33,724 bases of DNA from JAZQNF01 sp045641505 (GTDB lineage Bacteria > Bacillota > Clostridia > Lachnospirales > Bianqueaceae): positions 1 to 33,724 of the forward strand of contig JAZUHB010000121.1 of assembly GCA_045641505.1 (NCBI GenBank), in the 5' to 3' direction. Below are positions 30,032 to 33,724 of the stretch, one piece after another (within the stretch, counting starts at the first letter, position 1; every line of letters begins with the position of its first letter). The notes under the pieces were generated by a model. It worked only from the letters and a program-made list of their open reading frames with translations. It ran no database searches and was not told where the DNA came from. Position numbers and translations under genes: made by a program.

Positions 30032-31188
30032 GCTTCGTAGCTCCTTTCATCCAGGACCTGTTTTTTCGTCTGAAGGTCGAGCGGGGCGACCCGTTCGGTG
30101 AGCAGGAACTGTCCCGTTTGCACCTGGTTCTTCAGGACCTGGGCGATCTCGCGGGCCTTCTTCAGGCTCGACATGGGAGCGGTCGGGATCTTGCGGCCGT
30201 TCAGCTCGATCGAGCCGCTCCGAAGCTCCGCGTAGCTCACGCGGCCCAGGTTCGGCCGGGTGCGCTCGGGGACGGAATAATCGGAAATATCGGTGAAGAT
30301 CTTGTCGTTGCCGACGGCCAGCTGCGCCATCAGGTCCTCGTCCAGGACCGGGATCGGGATGCCGATGCCGACGAAGAGGGAGACGCCGTAGCGGTCCACG
30401 GACGCCGCCCGCAGGTACTCGGGGCTCATCTTCTTCAGGTCGCCGATGACCGCGACGGTCGCGCCGCCGTAGGCCTTCTCGCCGTCCTCATATTCGGTGA
30501 CGCCGGGGAAGCACTGGGTGCCCTCCCAGGCCACGTAGCCCTGCGCGCCGCAGAGGAAGATGCGCGTGCCGAGGCCGATGGTGCGGAGGTCCGGGTCGTT
30601 CAGCAGGGGGCTGAGCTCGCCGGCGGTCGCGTAGGTGGCGTTGCCGAGGCGCGGCAGCAGCGTGCCCATGTAGGTGTGGATGGTGCGGTCGGAGCCGTTC
30701 ACCGCGCAGTTGTAGTTCTGGTAGGCGTTCCGGGGGTTGAAGAGGATGCACTGGTTCATGTCGGCGAGCCGGATGTCGCTCTCGAACTCGCGGCGCGGAT
30801 AGCAGTCGGTGCCGTAGCTCTGGGCGCGCAGCCGCACGCTCTTGCCGGAGACCAGATCCTCCAGCACGTGGGCGCCGCCGTACTCGAGGCCGCGGGTCTC
30901 GGAGAGCTCGGTCGCGCCGAGGAAGCAGTCGACCGCGGCGAGGCCCGCGTAGGCGGGGACGCCGTTCAGCGTGACGCGCGACATCCGCATCAGGGGCTCG
31001 GTGTGGCCCAGGTTGAGAAAGGCGCCGGAGGAGCACATGGGGCTGAAGGTGCCGGTGGTGACCACGTCCACCTTCTTCGCGGCGGCGCTGACGCCCTCCT
31101 CTTTGGCCAGTCCGACCACCTCCTCGGCGGTCAGCACGACGGCCGTGCCTTTTTTGATCTTCTCGTTGATCTCTTCGACGGTCTTCAT
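30028..31188 (-). CDS. L-aspartate semialdehyde sulfurtransferase (DUF39/COG1900, homocysteine synthesis)
   Basis: 386 aa; AAAGGA 6-7 nt before ATG. It begins with the typical helical MKTVEEINEKI and has the DUF39 landmarks TTGTFSPMCSSGAFLNLGH (C52), YGTDCYPRREFE (C129), FNPRNAYQNYNCA and GLGTRIFLCGAQGYVAWEGTQ. C52 and C129 are probably the two cysteines important for sulfur transfer in the Methanosarcina protein; I could not align them. The enzyme sulfurates aspartate semialdehyde directly to homocysteine, bypassing homoserine acylation. It is followed by the ferredoxin and UPF0280 genes. This full set is common in methanogens and some anaerobic bacteria. Confidence 0.92.
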   Translation of the reverse strand: MKTVEEINEKIKKGTAVVLTAEEVVGLAKEEGVSAAAKKVDVVTTGTFSPMCSSGAFLNLGHTEPLMRMSRVTLNGVPAYAGLAAVDCFLGATELSETRGLEYGGAHVLEDLVSGKSVRLRAQSYGTDCYPRREFESDIRLADMNQCILFNPRNAYQNYNCAVNGSDRTIHTYMGTLLPRLGNATYATAGELSPLLNDPDLRTIGLGTRIFLCGAQGYVAWEGTQCFPGVTEYEDGEKAYGGATVAVIGDLKKMSPEYLRAASVDRYGVSLFVGIGIPIPVLDEDLMAQLAVGNDKIFTDISDYSVPERTRPNLGRVSYAELRSGSIELNGRKIPTAPMSSLKKAREIAQVLKNQVQTGQFLLTERVAPLDLQTKKQVLDERSYEA

Positions 31189-31203
31189 CGGAAGTCCTTT
31201 CTG

Positions 31204-33724
31204 TCAGTGCTCCGTAAGCCACAGGAGCACCCAGGGATTGAGTGCTTTGCCCTCCAGCGCGAAGTAGCCCTCGGGATGCTGGAAGAGCACGGTGTTCTCG
31301 CCGCAGTCCACGGACGCGAGGTCACGGATGTCGGCGTAGGCGAAGCGGCGGCCGCCGAGCTCCATCGCGCTGCCGCGGAGGACGAGCTCGTAGCTGCCGA
31401 GGAGCGTCAGGTCGTGCGCGTCGTCGAGCTGCGACAGGCGGACGTCGGGAATTGTGAAGAGGACGGGGTCGGCGTCGGCCGCGCGGGCGGCCGCGATCTT
31501 CCCGCGGACCAGCGCCTCGACGGCGGGGAAGTCCTCGGGCAGGCCCTCGGCGCGAAGCAGGCCCGTTTCGTCCACGTGGCCCTGCAGGTCACAGGCGGAG
31601 CAGGCGAACACGTTGCCGTAGGTGACGATGCCGCCGGGCGTCCCGCAGCAGGGGCAGACGGCCAGATAATTTTCGAGGCCCTCGGCGAGACGGCGGCCCT
31701 TGTAGAGCTTCGGGGCCTTCTGCTGCTCGGCGCAGGCGTCGTAGAACAGGTCGCGGTCGATCGCGGCGGAGATCTCGTCCGGGCTCATCTGCCGGAGCTC
31801 GTCGGGCGTGTAGCTGTGCACGAAGACGCCCTTCACGGGGCCGCGGCGCTTTTTCTTCGCCCATTTCGGGCTGATGAAGTAGCCGCCCTCGATGCGGTAG
31901 GTCAGGAGCGTCGCGCCGGAGGTCCGCACCATCATGCCGGTGGCGGGGCTCACGGGGACGGTCCGGCCGTTCACCGTGCGGCTGCCTTCGGGGAAGAAGC
32001 AGATCGAGTCGCCCCGTCGGATCCGGCGGAAGATCTCCATCATGCTGCCCGAGCGGGAGCTGCCGCGGGGCGCGGGGATCGGGCCGAGCAGCCATTTGCC
32101 GAAGCGGCCGAGGCCGGTCTTCAGGATGTGCTCGCCGGTGACGAAGTAGGCGTGGCGGGGCAGGGCCCGCAGGATGAACCAGGCGTCGGCCATGCTGGCG
32201 TGGTTCGCGACCAGGATGAAGGGGCCTTCGGGCGCGGGCGCGGTCTCGGCCTCGTAACTGTATTTCGCGGTGAGCAGGCGCGCGGCGCCGCGCAGGAAGC
32301 CGAATGCGCGGCGGTGGCGCTTCATGGCGCGCTGCTCCTTTTTCGTGAGCTCCTCGGGCTCGGCGGCGCCGTTCTCGGCGAGCCAGGCCGCGAGCCTGCG
32401 GGGCGTGGCCTCGCGGTAGAGGTCGTCCGGGGTGACGCCCAGGGCGGACAGCTCGGAGACGGCCATCATCGCCTGCAGCGAATCGGCGCCGGAGCTGAAG
32501 AAATCGGCGTTCGCGGGGAAGCTGGGCGCGCCCAGCGCTCCGGCGAAGACCTTGCAGATAAGCGCCTCGGTGTCGTTTTGGGGCGCGGCGTCGCCGTCCG
32601 GGACGGCGTCCTCCGCGGGAATGATGATGTGGCGGCGGCTGAGCTTGCCGAGCGCGGTCTTCGGGAAGGGCTGCTCGGACATCCAGACGCGGCTGACGCG
32701 CAGGTTCGGGCTCTTCTTTTCCATCGCGGGCGCGATTGCGGCCATCACTTCCCCGGCCGTCGCGCCGGGCTTGTGGACCGCCAGGACGAGCTTGCGGTCC
32801 TGCTCCGTGACGGCCACCTCGGTCGTGCCGAGCAGCGGATACAGCTCCTCCTCGTACTCCGGCTGGAACAGCTTCTCGCCGTTGTCGAAGACGATCATTT
32901 CCTTCTTGCGGCCGCAGATGTGGAGGTTGCCGTCCTCATCGAGGAAGCCCATGTCGCCGGTGTAGAGCCAGCCGTCGCGCAGCACCTCGGCGGTGGCGGC
33001 GGGGTTCTTGTAGTAGCCGCGGAAGAGCAGGCTTTCGCCGCCGAGCAGGATCTCGCCGTCGTCGGCGAGGCGGAGTTCGAGCGGCTCGAAGACCACGTTG
33101 TAGATCGCGGGACGGTCGCCCCAGGAGGAGCCCATCGCCGCGCCGCCGGTCTCGGTCAGGCCGTAGCCGCCGAAGAGCAGGATGCCGCGGGCCTTCGCGC
33201 CGGCGACCACCGACTCGGGGCACGCGCTGCCGCCGGACGTGACGATCTGCAGATTGTCGTTGAGGTAATTGCCGGCCATCAAGAACTTGAGCATCGCGGG
33301 GACGCAGCAGAGGATCTCGGGACGGTATTCCATCACGTCCCGCGGCATCATCTGCCGGCCGCGGCCGAAGACGACACGGCTGCCCATGTAGAGTCCGGTG
33401 AGCACGCCCACCGAGAAGCCGTACACGTGGCTGATGGGCAGGAGATTGAGCTCGGTGGCGTTCGGCACGTCGACCCAGTACGCGACGCTCATGCCGGAGT
33501 GCAGCAGCGAATGCTGGCTGACCTCGACCGCCTGGGACTGGCGCGTGGTGCCGGAGGTGAAGAAGAGCAGGCTGTCGCGGCGGCCGGGCTCGAGACCGGG
33601 GGTCAGCGCGGCGCGGAACGCCCGGCGGTCCTGCGGATCCCAGACCTCGTCGCAGTCGGCCATGTAGAGCAGCTTCGGCAGCAGCTCCTGCGGGAGCGAG
33701 CCCTCGATCACCGCCACCTGCAGC
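31204..33724 (-). CDS. Acyl-AMP ligase/carrier protein/PlsC acyltransferase fusion, 5' end outside window
   Basis: At least 840 codons; the frame is open through the right edge and roughly 100-150 N-terminal residues are missing, judging by the position of the first motif. In order: adenylating domain with TSGTT (about 33558), YGLTETGG, YTGDMGFLDEDGNL and the C-terminal lysine motif PKTALGKLSRR; a carrier domain with the phosphopantetheine serine in GADSLQ (codon at 32481-32479); a PlsC-type acyltransferase with NHASMAD (HxxxxD box, about 32200) and FFPEGSRT; a CPCC/CSAC zinc-ribbon near 31600-31650; and a C-terminal beta-rich stretch, perhaps PH-like. It would activate a fatty acid, load it on its own carrier and transfer it to an acceptor, probably a lyso-lipid at the membrane. 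It lies 15 nt upstream of the DUF39 gene. Confidence 0.88.
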   Translation of the reverse strand, partial: LQVAVIEGSLPQELLPKLLYMADCDEVWDPQDRRAFRAALTPGLEPGRRDSLLFFTSGTTRQSQAVEVSQHSLLHSGMSVAYWVDVPNATELNLLPISHVYGFSVGVLTGLYMGSRVVFGRGRQMMPRDVMEYRPEILCCVPAMLKFLMAGNYLNDNLQIVTSGGSACPESVVAGAKARGILLFGGYGLTETGGAAMGSSWGDRPAIYNVVFEPLELRLADDGEILLGGESLLFRGYYKNPAATAEVLRDGWLYTGDMGFLDEDGNLHICGRKKEMIVFDNGEKLFQPEYEEELYPLLGTTEVAVTEQDRKLVLAVHKPGATAGEVMAAIAPAMEKKSPNLRVSRVWMSEQPFPKTALGKLSRRHIIIPAEDAVPDGDAAPQNDTEALICKVFAGALGAPSFPANADFFSSGADSLQAMMAVSELSALGVTPDDLYREATPRRLAAWLAENGAAEPEELTKKEQRAMKRHRRAFGFLRGAARLLTAKYSYEAETAPAPEGPFILVANHASMADAWFILRALPRHAYFVTGEHILKTGLGRFGKWLLGPIPAPRGSSRSGSMMEIFRRIRRGDSICFFPEGSRTVNGRTVPVSPATGMMVRTSGATLLTYRIEGGYFISPKWAKKKRRGPVKGVFVHSYTPDELRQMSPDEISAAIDRDLFYDACAEQQKAPKLYKGRRLAEGLENYLAVCPCCGTPGGIVTYGNVFACSACDLQGHVDETGLLRAEGLPEDFPAVEALVRGKIAAARAADADPVLFTIPDVRLSQLDDAHDLTLLGSYELVLRGSAMELGGRRFAYADIRDLASVDCGENTVLFQHPEGYFALEGKALNPWVLLWLTEH

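Overview
The window is bacterial, dense and mostly GC-rich. Leaders, Shine-Dalgarno sites (AGGAGG type), TTGnnn-17-TATAAT-like promoters, a VanR-like two-component system, a GPH sugar symporter, PepF and the DUF39/NIL-ferredoxin/UPF0280 set together suggest a high-GC anaerobic member of the Clostridia (Firmicutes), probably gut-associated. This assignment is inference; there is no rRNA or marker gene here. No tRNA, rRNA, insertion sequence, integrase or CRISPR-cas gene was seen.

Layout. 1-1440 (minus): a NagB-like sugar-phosphate isomerase (cut by the left edge) and a PIG-L deacetylase form an amino-sugar operon. 1622-3430: oligoendopeptidase F. 3431-4101: a long intergenic stretch with five 33-bp palindromes of constant geometry, then an 11-bp-period direct repeat and promoter. 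4102-6521: response regulator and sensor kinase. 6586-10508 (minus): sbcD-sbcC DNA-end nuclease. 10742-11881: a CDF metal exporter. 11971-14160 (minus): a PH-domain membrane protein and a YtrB-like ABC-2 transporter pair. 14364-14618: a small membrane protein.

14746-19219 is a visibly AT-richer island on the minus strand: a fully consensus promoter, a leader with mutually exclusive antiterminator and terminator pairings, a secreted Ser/Thr/Asn/Tyr-rich protein, a strong intercistronic hairpin, a lipoprotein, and a MacB-like ATPase-permease fusion. It looks like a regulated secreted-protein/ABC-transporter cassette, and I do not recognise it as a named system. It is the best candidate for something undescribed.

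19216-26142 is a GC-rich carbohydrate locus: a GH63/MGH1-like hydrolase diverging from PHP metallohydrolase, an unrecognised 635-aa protein, a MelB-type symporter and a lipoprotein resembling a solute-binding protein. 26147-28376 is a second AT-rich island with a similar plan: strong promoter, 51-codon Cys-rich ORF running over a terminator, a secreted permuted NlpC/P60-like hydrolase with three FN3 domains, and a small membrane protein.

28469-33724 (minus) is one probable operon: an acyl-AMP ligase/carrier/PlsC/zinc-ribbon fusion (cut by the right edge), then the three-gene direct-sulfhydrylation route to homocysteine (DUF39, NIL-ferredoxin, UPF0280), then a small membrane protein.
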